NCBI RefSeq assembly: GCF_034424215.1
Contig: NZ_CP139960.1
Coordinates: forward strand, 372,001-436,000
Length of the DNA stretch: 64,000 bases
Source: Niabella yanshanensis
GTDB lineage: Bacteria; Bacteroidota; Bacteroidia; Chitinophagales; Chitinophagaceae
Direction: 5' to 3'
A model generated the notes under the pieces. That model saw only the letters and a program-made list of their open reading frames with translations, was not told the origin of the DNA and ran no database searches. Within the stretch, counting starts at the first letter, position 1, and each line of letters begins with the position of its first letter. The position numbers and the translations under genes were made by a program. Below are positions 8,622 through 17,388 of this stretch, in pieces.

Positions 8622-9268
8622 ATCGGAAAATTCAAGGCGAGATTTATCTTATTGTTGATCCCTCAGGCAACCAGGATAAATTGTTAAATAACCTGGAAAA
8701 AATTGTCAGTGAGAAAATTGCAGCGGTTCAGATATGGGATAACTTTCTTCCCAACGAAACTCCGCTACAGTTGATAAAACAGGTGCGTCATTTGTGCCAT
8801 TCCCAAAACATACCGGTGCTGATCAATAACCGGTGGGAATTATTAAATAGAATCAATCTGGATGGTGTTCATTTTGATAAAAAGCCGCATGATATTGTTC
8901 ATTTAAAGCGGAAAATAGGTCGGGACCTGATTATTGGTATTACATGCAACAATGACCTGTCTACTGTTCGATGGGCAGATGAAAACCGGCTTGACTACAT
9001 TTCATTTTGCTCTATGTTTCCTTCTTCAACCGCTAATAGTTGCGAGTTAGTAAACTTTGATACAATCAGAAGCGCACATGCGATAACTAATATGCCGTTT
9101 TTTCTGGCAGGCGGTATCAATCCTGACAACATACATACACTGGCTGCATTGAGTTATTCAGGTATTGCTGTGGTCTCAGGAATAATGAATGCCGCAGATC
9201 CCCTGGATCAACTAAAAAGCTATCAGGTTAAAATTAAAGAAACTAAAAATGCGATTAAGTACTATTGA
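8618..9268 (+). CDS. ThiE/TenI-like thiamine-phosphate synthase homologue
   Basis: A 216-residue TIM-barrel protein resembling ThiE and TenI. Recognisable ThiE landmarks are AVQIWD (usual AVQLRDK), IPVLINNRWEL (usual LIINDR), LDGVHFDKKPHD, IGITCNN, DYISFCSMFPSS, FFLAGGINPDNI and SGIAVVSGIM. Several binding residues differ: the Arg/Asp of QLRDK and the HLGQED motif are missing. Genuine pyrimidine/thiazole coupling is therefore uncertain. It starts 4 bases inside the upstream gene (ATGA) and its end overlaps the next start by 20 bp, so it is translated with its neighbours. It may couple a modified pyrimidine or act as an isomerase like TenI. Confidence 0.82.
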   Translation: MNRKIQGEIYLIVDPSGNQDKLLNNLEKIVSEKIAAVQIWDNFLPNETPLQLIKQVRHLCHSQNIPVLINNRWELLNRINLDGVHFDKKPHDIVHLKRKIGRDLIIGITCNNDLSTVRWADENRLDYISFCSMFPSSTANSCELVNFDTIRSAHAITNMPFFLAGGINPDNIHTLAALSYSGIAVVSGIMNAADPLDQLKSYQVKIKETKNAIKYY

Positions 9269-9554
9269 AAAACTATGTTGTTCCTTTGATAAAGCTGAAC
9301 TCGAGTTAACAGTCATTACCAGGGACATCGAAGATCAGGTTATAGAAGGTATATTATGCTGCAGGCATTGCAGGAGAGTCTATCCCATTGTATCTGGTAT
9401 ACCTATTATGAGTCCGGATGAATACCGGGAGCAAAAGCTGGAGCAACCTTTACTGGAGCGTTGGGGGAAAGGTAATGTCATGCATAATTTCCGGCTCCCC
9501 GGAAAAGCTGAAGATGATATGTCTGAGGGAGATCCGGCCGTGTTGGTGGGCTAA
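9249..9554 (+). CDS. Trm112-like zinc-ribbon protein
   Basis: A 101-residue protein. The core STIEKLCCSFDKAELEL ... IIEGILCCRHCRRVYPIVSGIPIM matches the Trm112/UPF0434 fold: two cysteines in CCSFDK, a CCRHC knuckle and the hallmark YPIVSGIPIM. Trm112 proteins bind and stabilise SAM methyltransferases in eukaryotes and archaea; bacterial homologues are less understood. Its presence in the same operon as a methyltransferase fits that role. The C-terminus (from residue 65) is polar and not recognised. The 20-bp overlap with the ThiE-like gene fixes it as the fourth operon member. Confidence 0.75.
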   Translation: MRLSTIEKLCCSFDKAELELTVITRDIEDQVIEGILCCRHCRRVYPIVSGIPIMSPDEYREQKLEQPLLERWGKGNVMHNFRLPGKAEDDMSEGDPAVLVG

Positions 9555-10632
9555 ATACGGTTATAAGTTAGCGGTATGGAGATACAATTGGTTGCCTGCG
9601 ATCGTTTGCCATAAAGAGTAAGCGATTTTTAAACCGACCAGCTGCGCCATCGTGGTCCGCCTGGTTGTCTTTGATATCTGGTTTGCTGCTTTTGGAACAT
9701 TAAAGTGTTCCTTATCGTGGATTTGCATAAAAAATGCAGGGATAGTAACTCGTTAAGTTTTTCAGATTTCTGGCTTGCCGGTATATGAATTTTATTGATC
9801 GGTATATTCTCATATCAGGCCTGTCTGAGGTAATGTGCAGAGACGTTGTTTATTGAATAGACACACAATCTCCGTTGTCCTTGTAGGGCGAGGCAATACA
9901 GCTTCCGTTTGCAATTGCTCAGGGCTTGAGAACAGCTGCAATACGCGGTTTATATAGCACTAACCTTGACGTCAGAGCAGAATATAAACAGCTGTAGTCA
10001 CTACTACAGATCAGGCTTGAGATGAAAACAGGCTTATGTTACGCGCCTGCAACCGCATAGGATATAACGGGCTTTAACCGGAATCAACGATTAATGCTTT
10101 ATCACGGCGCTGCACACAAACCTCTCTGGATAATTTTCTATAATTACGGTTTAGCCGATTGGCATAATTATCCAATTCAGAATTAAATTACCAGGTATTT
10201 AGTTTCTTGAATATTATAGTTTGTTTTAAAATTCATTATTGATTTAAGGGCTTTTCTTGAAGAATTTTGATAGTTGTATTAAAGAGCACTAAACTTCGCT
10301 GTTGATTAATAGAGCAAAGCTTGTTTGAAATTCGCCTTATTAGTATTCGCTGGTTGTTCTCGGTTCATGAGGGCTTTCATGTGGTTAGAGATACCTGCGG
10401 CTAACAGATTCAAATATACAAATTGTCGGCGAACAAAAAAAATGGTGTGGGAAAACAATAGCTAAATTATTGTAATCATGCATATTGTCACTATTGGGTG
10501 AGTTGTATATGGATAGCTTTTTTTTGGCGGATGCTACATGCATCGGTTACGATAATTTATAAGCAGGTAAGACACTATAATTCCAGAAAGCTATTCAGTT
10601 TCCAAAAGGATTAGAACCTGAGTTAATCATTT
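9555..10632. other. Gene-free interval of about 1.1 kb
   Basis: No frame with recognisable coding character on either strand. A hairpin CTGTAGT / ACTACAG lies at 9992-10009. The remainder is AT-rich with scattered T-tracts. It may hold decayed sequence or an untranslated RNA, but I see nothing that supports either. Confidence 0.5.
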
Positions 10633-11418
10633 TCATTCTGTCGGGTGATTGGAGATGTGAAAATATCGCGGATCGGGATACACAAACTCGTACCCCATCT
10701 CGTCAGTTATTTTTTGAGACAGGACAAGTTTACCGCCCGGCTTTGGCAATGGCAGGACATTGAGTTCTGTTTGCCAATTGATGACAGCTCTCTTCGAGGG
10801 GTGTAAGGGAGCTACAAGATTGTAAAGCCCCGAACGCGTAGCATTCACAATGAGCAGCTCAACCACCTTGCAGATATCGAGAAAGTGTATATGATTGACT
10901 TCTGTGTCTAAGTCAGCGACTTTATATTTATGAAGTAAACGTTCATCGCCCATTAATCCTCCCAATCTCAGTATATTTACCTGTTTGAATAATTGTTTGA
11001 TTTCCTTTTCTCCTGTGCAATTTTCAGCCGGCAACCTTTCTTCTGTAACTTCACCGGTTAAGTCTTTATATACCCCGATCGAACTCATTAAAATAAGCGT
11101 TCCTTCAAATTTTAATATAAAACCGGATAGGTTCCGTATCCTGGTATTTAACACTTGCTGTTCCGCTCTCTTTGAAAAAATGGGTACTGTAATAATGATA
11201 TGATCGAGGTGCGATAGCTTCTGCCAGGGACTTTGTTGGGACTCCCTGTTATGTGTTTCAAAGTTGACAATTTCAGGATGAAATCCTTCTGCCCTTAAAA
11301 GCTCGACTTTATTTTCGGTAGTCACCGTGGTATGTATCTCGTAATCATTGCTCAGGTGTCTGGCTATCCGGTATCCCAGCCAACCACATCCTATGATGCC
11401 CACTTTTCCCTTTAGCAT
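10633..11418 (-). CDS. NAD(P)-binding SDR-like protein
   Basis: A 261-residue protein with an N-terminal Rossmann fold, VGIIGCGWLGYRIA (GxGxxG, residues 7-13). It resembles the extended short-chain dehydrogenase / YeeZ-type epimerase family: MSSIGVYKD around 110-118 is the usual SS.GVYG region, and INILRLGGLMG follows. The canonical YxxxK pair is not clear, so catalysis is doubtful. It lies on the minus strand 133 bp downstream of the MBL-fold gene and may form a unit with it. The substrate is unknown. Confidence 0.75.
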   Translation of the reverse strand: MLKGKVGIIGCGWLGYRIARHLSNDYEIHTTVTTENKVELLRAEGFHPEIVNFETHNRESQQSPWQKLSHLDHIIITVPIFSKRAEQQVLNTRIRNLSGFILKFEGTLILMSSIGVYKDLTGEVTEERLPAENCTGEKEIKQLFKQVNILRLGGLMGDERLLHKYKVADLDTEVNHIHFLDICKVVELLIVNATRSGLYNLVAPLHPSKRAVINWQTELNVLPLPKPGGKLVLSQKITDEMGYEFVYPDPRYFHISNHPTE

Positions 11419-11551
11419 AATCTGTTTTTTGAGTCAATATTACGTATGAAATTGGACGCATTGCGACAATAGTCTTCCGGAGCAGCAAATTATGCCTGGT
11501 GTCTCGTAACCTGGCTGATGATCATACGCTAATTTGAAGCAGCACTGGTTC

Positions 11552-12376
11552 CTAAAACAAAGCTAACTGGCTCCGGGTCTGTGGTACCCTTATGGCAGCT
11601 GACTTATTACCGGAAATTGCATAAACAGGTGTTTCCTGGTAACGGGATGCGACTATGATATTAGTACCACCGGCCTGTTCCATAAACAGATCCCGAACGA
11701 GATCCGGATGATTATTATCGGCAGAAAGATGAGAAAGAAGCAGGTGGCTCATATACGCTGGTTTACAGGACAGAAAAAGAGCCAGGGCTTCTTTATTGGA
11801 CAGGTGCCCGCGACCACCGCGGATTCTGTTCTTTAAATGATAAGGATAACGTCCGTTCTGTAACATTACTTCGTCATAGTTGGCTTCCAGAAAGGCGGCA
11901 TGACATCTTTTAAAGTGTGTACTTAGATTATTACAAACTTTGCCAATATCTGTGAATACCCCAACACAGGTGGCGCTGCTCTCTACAGTAAAACTGTGTG
12001 GGTCTGCAGCGTCATGATTTTTTAAGAAAGAATTGATCAACAAACCGCCAATAAGAATAGCGGTGCCTGCTACCAGTGGGCGGACCAGGTTGGGATCCAG
12101 CTTTAAACCAGCGTGCTGAAATGTAGTGGAAGAAATGTATACGGGCAGCTGATGTTTTCGGGAAAGTACTTCGAGGCCGCGTATATGGTCGCTATGTTCA
12201 TGAGAAATAAATATGGCTTTAACTTTTTTCATAGCGAGGCCCAGCCGGTGCATTCTTTTTTCGGTTTCTCTGCAGGACAGGCCGGCATCAATTAATACGG
12301 CATCTTCATCGTTACCGATATAATAACAATTACCATTACTGCCGGAGTTGAGAGATGTTAAATAGAGACTGGACAC
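11552..12376 (-). CDS. MBL-fold metallohydrolase, YycJ/WalJ type
   Basis: A 274-residue metallo-beta-lactamase-fold protein. The N-terminus LYLTSLNSGSNGNCYYIG and the metal motif ISHEHSDHIRG (HxHxDH) are characteristic of the YycJ/WalJ group. Further ligands are in FLEANYDEVML and HLSNKEAL / HLSADNNHPD. WalJ proteins are thought to be nucleases acting in DNA metabolism in the cytoplasm; the exact substrate here is not shown. Length is normal. It starts with ATG at 12374-12376. Confidence 0.87.
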   Translation of the reverse strand: MSSLYLTSLNSGSNGNCYYIGNDEDAVLIDAGLSCRETEKRMHRLGLAMKKVKAIFISHEHSDHIRGLEVLSRKHQLPVYISSTTFQHAGLKLDPNLVRPLVAGTAILIGGLLINSFLKNHDAADPHSFTVESSATCVGVFTDIGKVCNNLSTHFKRCHAAFLEANYDEVMLQNGRYPYHLKNRIRGGRGHLSNKEALALFLSCKPAYMSHLLLSHLSADNNHPDLVRDLFMEQAGGTNIIVASRYQETPVYAISGNKSAAIRVPQTRSQLALF

Positions 12377-12484
12377 GCTGCAAATTAGTCTTTTTATTGA
12401 AACAGGGTAAACTAAAAATGGAAAAAAGCCGCATACCGGCTTACAATGTATTCATAAAACTGATAACTAGTAAAAATCACCTCC

Positions 12485-12513
12485 AAAAACAAAAACCGCC
12501 TTATAGCGGCGGT
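12485..12513 (-). terminator. Rho-independent terminator
   Basis: ACCGCC (12495-12500) pairs with GGCGGT (12508-12513) around a 7-nt loop. On the minus strand it runs into TTTTTGTTTTTGG. It lies about 120 bp past the stop of the small secreted protein at 12634-12975 and insulates the MBL-fold gene. Confidence 0.75.
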
Positions 12514-12633
12514 CTTTGTGAGCACGTCTTACGTCTCAATACTTTTTACCCGGCATAACCTCATATTCCCTTTCACTGTAAAAGTTACGATCTTGTAAGC
12601 GCCGCTTCGTTCAGGGAGAGCATATTTTTGAAT

Positions 12634-12975
12634 CTAAATCTCCCTGTTTTCTTCTTTCTTTGGAGAAAACTCTTTGGAAGTGATGAATTCTTCACCAGTA
12701 ATAGCATACACCGTTGGAGAGATAGAAGTCCAACGGGAATTTAAGATGGCAGTGGAATTGTTTCCTTTAACAACCCGGTTTAAACTGTCTTTAGGCATTT
12801 TCCTGTCTTTTTTAGATCTTTTTTTGTCCCTTGGCATTCGGGTCGTATCGTCGGGTATCGGCCTGCCCACTGTGTCGGGTACCGGCCTTCCGGTTGTATC
12901 AGTTTGAGCAGAAGCTGATCCTGCCAATAACAGGGTACAGGCCACTAGCGCCATTTGAGTTGCAACTTTTTTCAT
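12634..12975 (-). CDS. Small secreted protein with Pro/Asp/Arg-rich repeats
   Basis: A 113-residue protein with a clear signal peptide (MKKVATQMALVACTLLLAGS, cleavage after SASAQ). Next come short repeats, TTGRPVPD, TVGRPIPD, TTRMPRD, then a basic stretch KKRSKKDRKMPKD. The C-terminal part contains SPTVYAITGEEFITSKEF, reminiscent of the end of small Bacteroidetes secreted proteins. No domain is recognised. It is transcribed alone and closed by the terminator at 12485-12513. Confidence 0.65.
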   Translation of the reverse strand: MKKVATQMALVACTLLLAGSASAQTDTTGRPVPDTVGRPIPDDTTRMPRDKKRSKKDRKMPKDSLNRVVKGNNSTAILNSRWTSISPTVYAITGEEFITSKEFSPKKEENREI

Positions 12976-13854
12976 TGTACAAAATGTTTAGATGTTATTA
13001 ATAGGACAAGATTGTCCGGTTTAGATCAGGTATTGTAGGTTTGACGTAAAGGATTAATTTGTTTTAATACACGTCCGGCTTCCTCAAATTATAGAAGATA
13101 GAAACTTGTTGTAAGATCGCCTGTCGTTGATGATGTTCTTGATCTTAACTGCAATACCTGTGCCCGCCGCTATTCGATTTATAAATAATTGAAAAGTAAT
13201 AAAGCAGATTTTGAAGGCGCGATATTAATCTATGTAGTGTGCATATAATTACTCTGCTTAGTGGAATTTAATATACGATCCCATGTCATTATCTAAGAAG
13301 CAACCAATTGTATACTTGAGGCACTACTGAAAAATATAAGAAGGTAAAATGACCCTTAAAACCTGGTATAAATCAATAAATAGATATGTTGTTAAAGGCT
13401 TTTGTTGAAGCTGATGTACTTTCGATTTGTCTTCGAAAGGGTACCATAATGTTAGATTTGACTGAAAATAGCGGTAAGTATCGATAAAAGGAGGCACCTG
13501 GTAAATCATCAGTAAAGAACCTTCTAAGTCAAACCTGGATTAGTTACGAAAGCTGCTGTTGCAACTATATTAACTGAGGTGCTGTACCAGGAACGGACAG
13601 TTGCGGTTAGCGCAGACTCCATTTTTAGAAATTTGGAAAAGTGATCCCGTGCAAACCGGTTGGAGGCTTTCATCCGCAAAGGTCAGGAAATCGGGGTCAT
13701 GAATGTAAAAACAAACCAACTCACGGATAGTAATGCTGTCCCCGCGAAAAAATTTGCGGTACAAAAGGCACGGTTAGTACCGCTACTCAGGAAATTACCT
13801 TCCTGTAATTAAGCTAGTAAAACAGAATGAAGATTTATACAATCTATTGGTTGT
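12976..13854. other. Intergenic region without a convincing gene
   Basis: About 880 bp. Two minus-strand frames of 61 and 64 codons (13324-13509 and 13570-13764) lack recognisable motifs and good starts, so I leave them out. Nothing else stands out. Confidence 0.5.
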
Positions 13855-13885
13855 TATAAAAAAGGTAGCTCATTAAAAGCTACCT
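13855..13885 (-). terminator. Terminator of the DUF4142 gene
   Basis: AGGTAGCT (13863-13870) pairs with AGCTACCT (13878-13885) around 7 nt. On the minus strand the hairpin runs into TTTTTTAT, 29 bp past the stop of the DUF4142 gene. Confidence 0.85.
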
Positions 13886-13913
13886 CTCTCTTCGAAATAT
13901 TTATCTGTTTAAT

Positions 13914-14492
13914 TTACTTCGAGTTTTCTATAGTTTGTACATGGTCCAAATGAGTTCGTAGTACAGGAAGCGTTTTGTCGATGAACGCCTTCAACTCAGC
14001 ATCTTTTACATTTTTTTGTCCATCCTCAAAAAGTTCGACAGTTTTTTTGTGGTCTTTTACCATTTGGTCAATATAAGCTTTGTCGAAGTCCTTACCGGTC
14101 TTTGCATTAATGTCTGCCGCCTCTTTTTGCATTTCTTCACTCGGTGCTGCAGGCAGTGTAATACCTTTAATGCCCGCAAGCGATTTTAATTCGTCATTGG
14201 CTTTTGTATGATCGGCGACCATCATAGCGGCAAATTCTTTGACCTTAGGGTCAGTTGCTTTAGCCTGGGCTGATTGTCCCAGCTGTACTTCAGCTAATCC
14301 CCCGTTAGCCGCTTCTACTGCAAATTTACTGTCGGCTTCGGCAACGGCAGGTTGAGTGCCCGAAGTAGAAGCGTCTTCTATTCTGGCCTCATTAGTGCTA
14401 TCAGCCTGTTCTTTGGGATCTGAGTTGCCTGCGTTGCCGCAGCTTGCCAAAATAAATGCCAGCGCAACAGCGGGTATTGTTAAACGTTTCAT
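13914..14492 (-). CDS. DUF4142 lipoprotein
   Basis: A 192-residue lipoprotein. The signal peptide ends in FILASCGNAG (Cys18). An acidic low-complexity linker (about 20-55) is followed by a helical DUF4142 domain (about 55-190): SKFAVEAANGGLAEVQLGQS, AMMVADHTKANDEL, and KAYIDQMVKDHKKTVELFED. The conserved DHxKxxxxL helices resemble ferritin-like bundles. The role is unknown. The gene ends at a strong terminator. The gene at 14534-14779 lies just upstream on the same strand. Confidence 0.92.
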   Translation of the reverse strand: MKRLTIPAVALAFILASCGNAGNSDPKEQADSTNEARIEDASTSGTQPAVAEADSKFAVEAANGGLAEVQLGQSAQAKATDPKVKEFAAMMVADHTKANDELKSLAGIKGITLPAAPSEEMQKEAADINAKTGKDFDKAYIDQMVKDHKKTVELFEDGQKNVKDAELKAFIDKTLPVLRTHLDHVQTIENSK

Positions 14493-14533
14493 AGAATGTT
14501 ATGGGTTTTAAAATGAATAAATACAACTAATTA

Positions 14534-14779
14534 CTATCTTAAAGAATATACCTCCGACCTGTCATGCACGAGTAGTTCCAATCTTTTTTCTCTCGCTTTC
14601 CGCTTTGCCTCAGTGACTGTTTCACAGTTGCCAGTCAGGTATTCTTCCAATTGGTCTGAGAGAATCAAACGGATATGCCCTTCTGTACGATCAATTTTGA
14701 AAATAAGAGACCTGTCTGTGGCTATTTCTATAGAGCCATGGCGGCGCCAGTTTAACGGAGATATATGGTCATTTTTCAT
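14534..14779 (-). CDS. Small hypothetical protein, 81 aa
   Basis: An 81-residue hydrophilic frame with ATG at 14777-14779. It has an alternating beta-like centre (SIEIATDRSLIFKIDRTEGHI) and a basic helical C-terminus (TEAKRKAREKRLELL). It has no signal peptide or known motif. It sits 42 bp upstream of the DUF4142 gene on the same strand and might be co-transcribed. The coding call rests on amino-acid pattern and position only. Confidence 0.5.
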   Translation of the reverse strand: MKNDHISPLNWRRHGSIEIATDRSLIFKIDRTEGHIRLILSDQLEEYLTGNCETVTEAKRKAREKRLELLVHDRSEVYSLR

Positions 14780-15114
14780 AAGACGTGATTTTGTAACGAT
14801 TCATTGATACTTACAGAGACGCCGGTTTAGTTTTCTGTCTCAGCAATTCCAAAAACATGCCATACTGGTGGTAAAAAAGATGAGATAAGCCAGTGTGCTC
14901 AGTGCCAGAGCTATTATATCGTATAACGCTGCGTGGAGTCGTTCATATAATTTTCTTCTTAACCCGTTGATGTGGCAATAATTTCCAATATGTAGAACCG
15001 AATACACATTGCGGCTTAAACTGCCTCCAAAATTCCATATTAATTGTTTGCTGATTAGAATTTGCCAATGTACCTTTAAGTTCAGTAATCGAATAATAAT
15101 CCGCCTGAATACAT

Positions 15115-15513
15115 ATGACCTATTATTCCAAGGAGATAAGCAGAATAAAAAAAATATGCTACCATAACAAAGCCCAGGTGAACGCAATTGTAAATGTTAA
15201 ACAATATATTGACAGCAATATGAGCCACGAGTTGAATCTGGATTTACTGTCGCAACACCAGTTCATATCAAAATTTCACCTGCTTCGCCTTTTTAAAAGA
15301 TATTATGGTCTGTCGCCCAGACAGTACCTGCTTAACAAGCGGTTCAGTTATGCCAAAAAGTTATTGTTTGATGGTATAGCTATTTCCGAAGCGTGCTATG
15401 CTGCAGGCTTTACAAGCCCGGCTTCTTTCAGTACCCTTTTTAAAAATACGTTTGGTTATACTCCTGGTGAATTTCAAAAAAGAGCAATATTTACAAAGTC
15501 CTCACGTTGCTGA
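15115..15513 (+). CDS. AraC-type HTH regulator, DNA-binding domain only
   Basis: A 132-residue protein made almost wholly of the two-helix-turn-helix AraC domain (about 28-125): VKQYIDSNMSHELNLDLLSQ, then FHLLRLFKRYYGLSPRQYLL and the second motif ISEACYAAGFTSPASFSTLF...FGYTPGEFQ. There is no sensing domain. Just downstream lies a VOC protein (coding start 36 bp later), a common pairing in Chitinophagaceae, and the two probably form an operon. The ligand and targets are unknown. Confidence 0.88.
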   Translation: MTYYSKEISRIKKICYHNKAQVNAIVNVKQYIDSNMSHELNLDLLSQHQFISKFHLLRLFKRYYGLSPRQYLLNKRFSYAKKLLFDGIAISEACYAAGFTSPASFSTLFKNTFGYTPGEFQKRAIFTKSSRC

Positions 15514-15548
15514 ATCCCGAGCTTTATGGCACATTTAAATTCAACAGC

Positions 15549-15944
15549 ATGAAAATAAAGATTATCAGTATTCCCGTAAAAAGCCAGGAAAATGCGCTGA
15601 AGTTTTATACCGAAAAGCTAGGGTTCATAAAAAAAGTCGATGTACCACTAAGTGAGAATAATCGTTGGCTAACAGTGGTGAGTAAAGAAGAACCGGATGG
15701 CACGGAAATATTGTTGGAACCTTCACCACTTCATTTTGAACCTGCAAAACAGTATCAAAAAGCACTTTTCGAGGCCGGGATACCTTACACACAGTTTGAT
15801 GTAGAAAGTGTGCAGAAGGAGTATGAAAGACTCAAAAGCCTGGGGGTTGATTTTAGCGTGAAACCCACTGATATGGGTACCGTTATGATCGCCGTCTTTA
15901 ATGATACCTGCGGTAACAATATTCAGATAGTAGAAATGCTGTAA
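15549..15944 (+). CDS. VOC (glyoxalase/bleomycin-resistance-like) protein
   Basis: A 131-residue protein from the ATG at 15549. The frame extends back to 15507 and overlaps the AraC gene, but MKIKIISIPVKSQENALKFY is the typical family start. Two beta-alpha-beta-beta-beta units are visible: ALKFYTEKLGFIKKVDVP and the C-terminal half ending NDTCGNNIQIVEML, whose Gln/Glu residues are usual metal ligands. The family covers glyoxalases, dioxygenases and drug-binding proteins, so the reaction is open. Confidence 0.88.
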   Translation: MKIKIISIPVKSQENALKFYTEKLGFIKKVDVPLSENNRWLTVVSKEEPDGTEILLEPSPLHFEPAKQYQKALFEAGIPYTQFDVESVQKEYERLKSLGVDFSVKPTDMGTVMIAVFNDTCGNNIQIVEML

Positions 15945-16150
15945 TGGGTTTGCCAGGAACGCTTCGAAAAACAGTAAATCCGTACAACCGTTTCTTAATC
16001 CATTACGCATATCATTATATATCATAGTTTGTGGCGCATGCAAAGCCCGATGATTTAGCAATACCGGCGAAGCACGCGCTAGTATAGGTTGCAGCGTTCA
16101 GAGCTTAGTCCTCGCTATCCCGGGCTGGCTGAGGTTTACTCCTATTTACC

Positions 16151-16158
16151 TATTTTTG
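16151..16158 (+). promoter_or_regulatory. Candidate -7 element TATTTTTG
   Basis: TATTTTTG fits the Bacteroidetes -7 consensus TAnnTTTG and ends 1 bp before the first ATG (16160) of the AraC gene. If it is used, transcription would begin near 16165 and translation at the second ATG (16175). Confidence 0.4.
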
Positions 16159-16159
16159 A

Positions 16160-17053
16160 ATGCAAACATTGAATATGACCTTACCTGTACTTTCTATCCG
16201 TTTAATCGACGCGTATTCCGGTAGAGGAAAGTTGGATAACCAATTTCATGTTACCAGAACAGATGAATTGCCTTTTCCAATACATGATGTACCGGTTAAA
16301 GGTGATCATTTTGTAATTGTACTTTCTTTGACGGGAGAAACCAGGGTAAAGTACAATCTAAAGGAATATATACTGAGGCCACACGATATGTTTATACTGT
16401 CTCCCGCAGTAACACATCAGTTTGAGGCCACAGACAGCGGGCTCCTGCTAGGCGCTGGTTTTACTAAAGATTTTTTTTCAGAAGCGCTGATCCATCAAAA
16501 GCAGGTAAACTTATTCGATTTTCTTTCACCTGATATGGATCCTCATTACCGTCTCAGTGCTGAGGAAGCCGAAAACATGCACCGGCTGATGCTAATGTTG
16601 CGAAATTACTATTACAATAAAGAGCATGCCTTCCGGAAAGAAGTTTTATTTCATAGTTTCAACCTGTTTATGCTTGAAGCAGCCGCAATCATCAGGAAAT
16701 ACCGGCTTGAAAACGATGGTCACTCCACCCGAAAGGGAGAACTGCTTACTTCTTTTCTGCAATTGTTGTCCGTGCATTACAAAGACCAAAGAAGCGTTCA
16801 GTTCTATGCCGACAAGATTTTTGTCAGTGCAAAACATTTGACCAGAATGATAAAACAGCTGACCGGCAAAACAGTTTCGCAGCTGATTGACGAAATGGTT
16901 CTTGCTGATGCCAAAATACTTTTGGACCTGCCGGATCTAACCGTTGCTAACATCGCCGGTCAGCTCAATTTCAGCAACCAGTTTATATTTTCGAAATTTT
17001 TCAGGAGAAATACCGGGATGTCCCCCTCACAGTTTCGGTCTAAAGTGAAGTAG
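16160..17053 (+). CDS. AraC-family regulator with cupin sensor
   Basis: A 297-residue regulator. The N-terminal cupin-like part (about 20-130) contains VKGDHFVIVLSLTGETRVKY, HDMFILSPAVTHQF. The C-terminal AraC domain (about 195-295) has IFVSAKHLTRMIKQLTGKTV and a second HTH ending FRRNTGMSPSQFRSKVK. Such proteins sense small molecules and activate nearby or distant genes. Neighbours on both sides are separated by more than 200 bp, so the target is not evident. A candidate promoter just before the first ATG suggests that the inner ATG (16175) might be the true start. Confidence 0.9.
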   Translation: MQTLNMTLPVLSIRLIDAYSGRGKLDNQFHVTRTDELPFPIHDVPVKGDHFVIVLSLTGETRVKYNLKEYILRPHDMFILSPAVTHQFEATDSGLLLGAGFTKDFFSEALIHQKQVNLFDFLSPDMDPHYRLSAEEAENMHRLMLMLRNYYYNKEHAFRKEVLFHSFNLFMLEAAAIIRKYRLENDGHSTRKGELLTSFLQLLSVHYKDQRSVQFYADKIFVSAKHLTRMIKQLTGKTVSQLIDEMVLADAKILLDLPDLTVANIAGQLNFSNQFIFSKFFRRNTGMSPSQFRSKVK

Positions 17054-17388
17054 GCGGTTGCCTGCTTTGAGTAGCTTTGCAAAAGGTGCCAGGCTATAAT
17101 GTTCAATATGCTCCGAAGGTTTACCGGTTAAGTTAACAGGAGCAGGGCCTGATGCCGAATTGCTGTTACCCGGTACTTTAGCCCTATAGTACCAATAACC
17201 TCTAAGAATGAAATGAAAAGCGTAAATTGGACATATTTATGCCTCTTTTAGCCATAGATTTTTGCGGTTAATTGTTAAATTTTGGCGCCAGAAATTCAGA
17301 GATGGTTGAACGGGAGATATAAGGGTCTATACTCTGTCCGTTCGGATATCAGATTCATATAAGACAAAAAACTACAGGAGATCTCACA
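17054..17388. other. Intergenic region upstream of the pirin gene
   Basis: About 335 bp without a frame. It contains T-rich stretches (ATTTTTGCGG near 17257 and AAATTTTGGC near 17277) that may belong to the promoter of the pirin/oxidoreductase pair, but their spacing is not canonical. Confidence 0.4.

Noticed and set aside
13324-13764. Two minus-strand frames of 61 and 64 residues
   Set aside because: No motif, no ribosome binding site and no neighbour to support them.
14840-15187. 115-residue minus-strand frame overlapping the AraC gene
   Set aside because: It overlaps a clear coding gene in antisense and has no domain; its hydrophobic run looks accidental.
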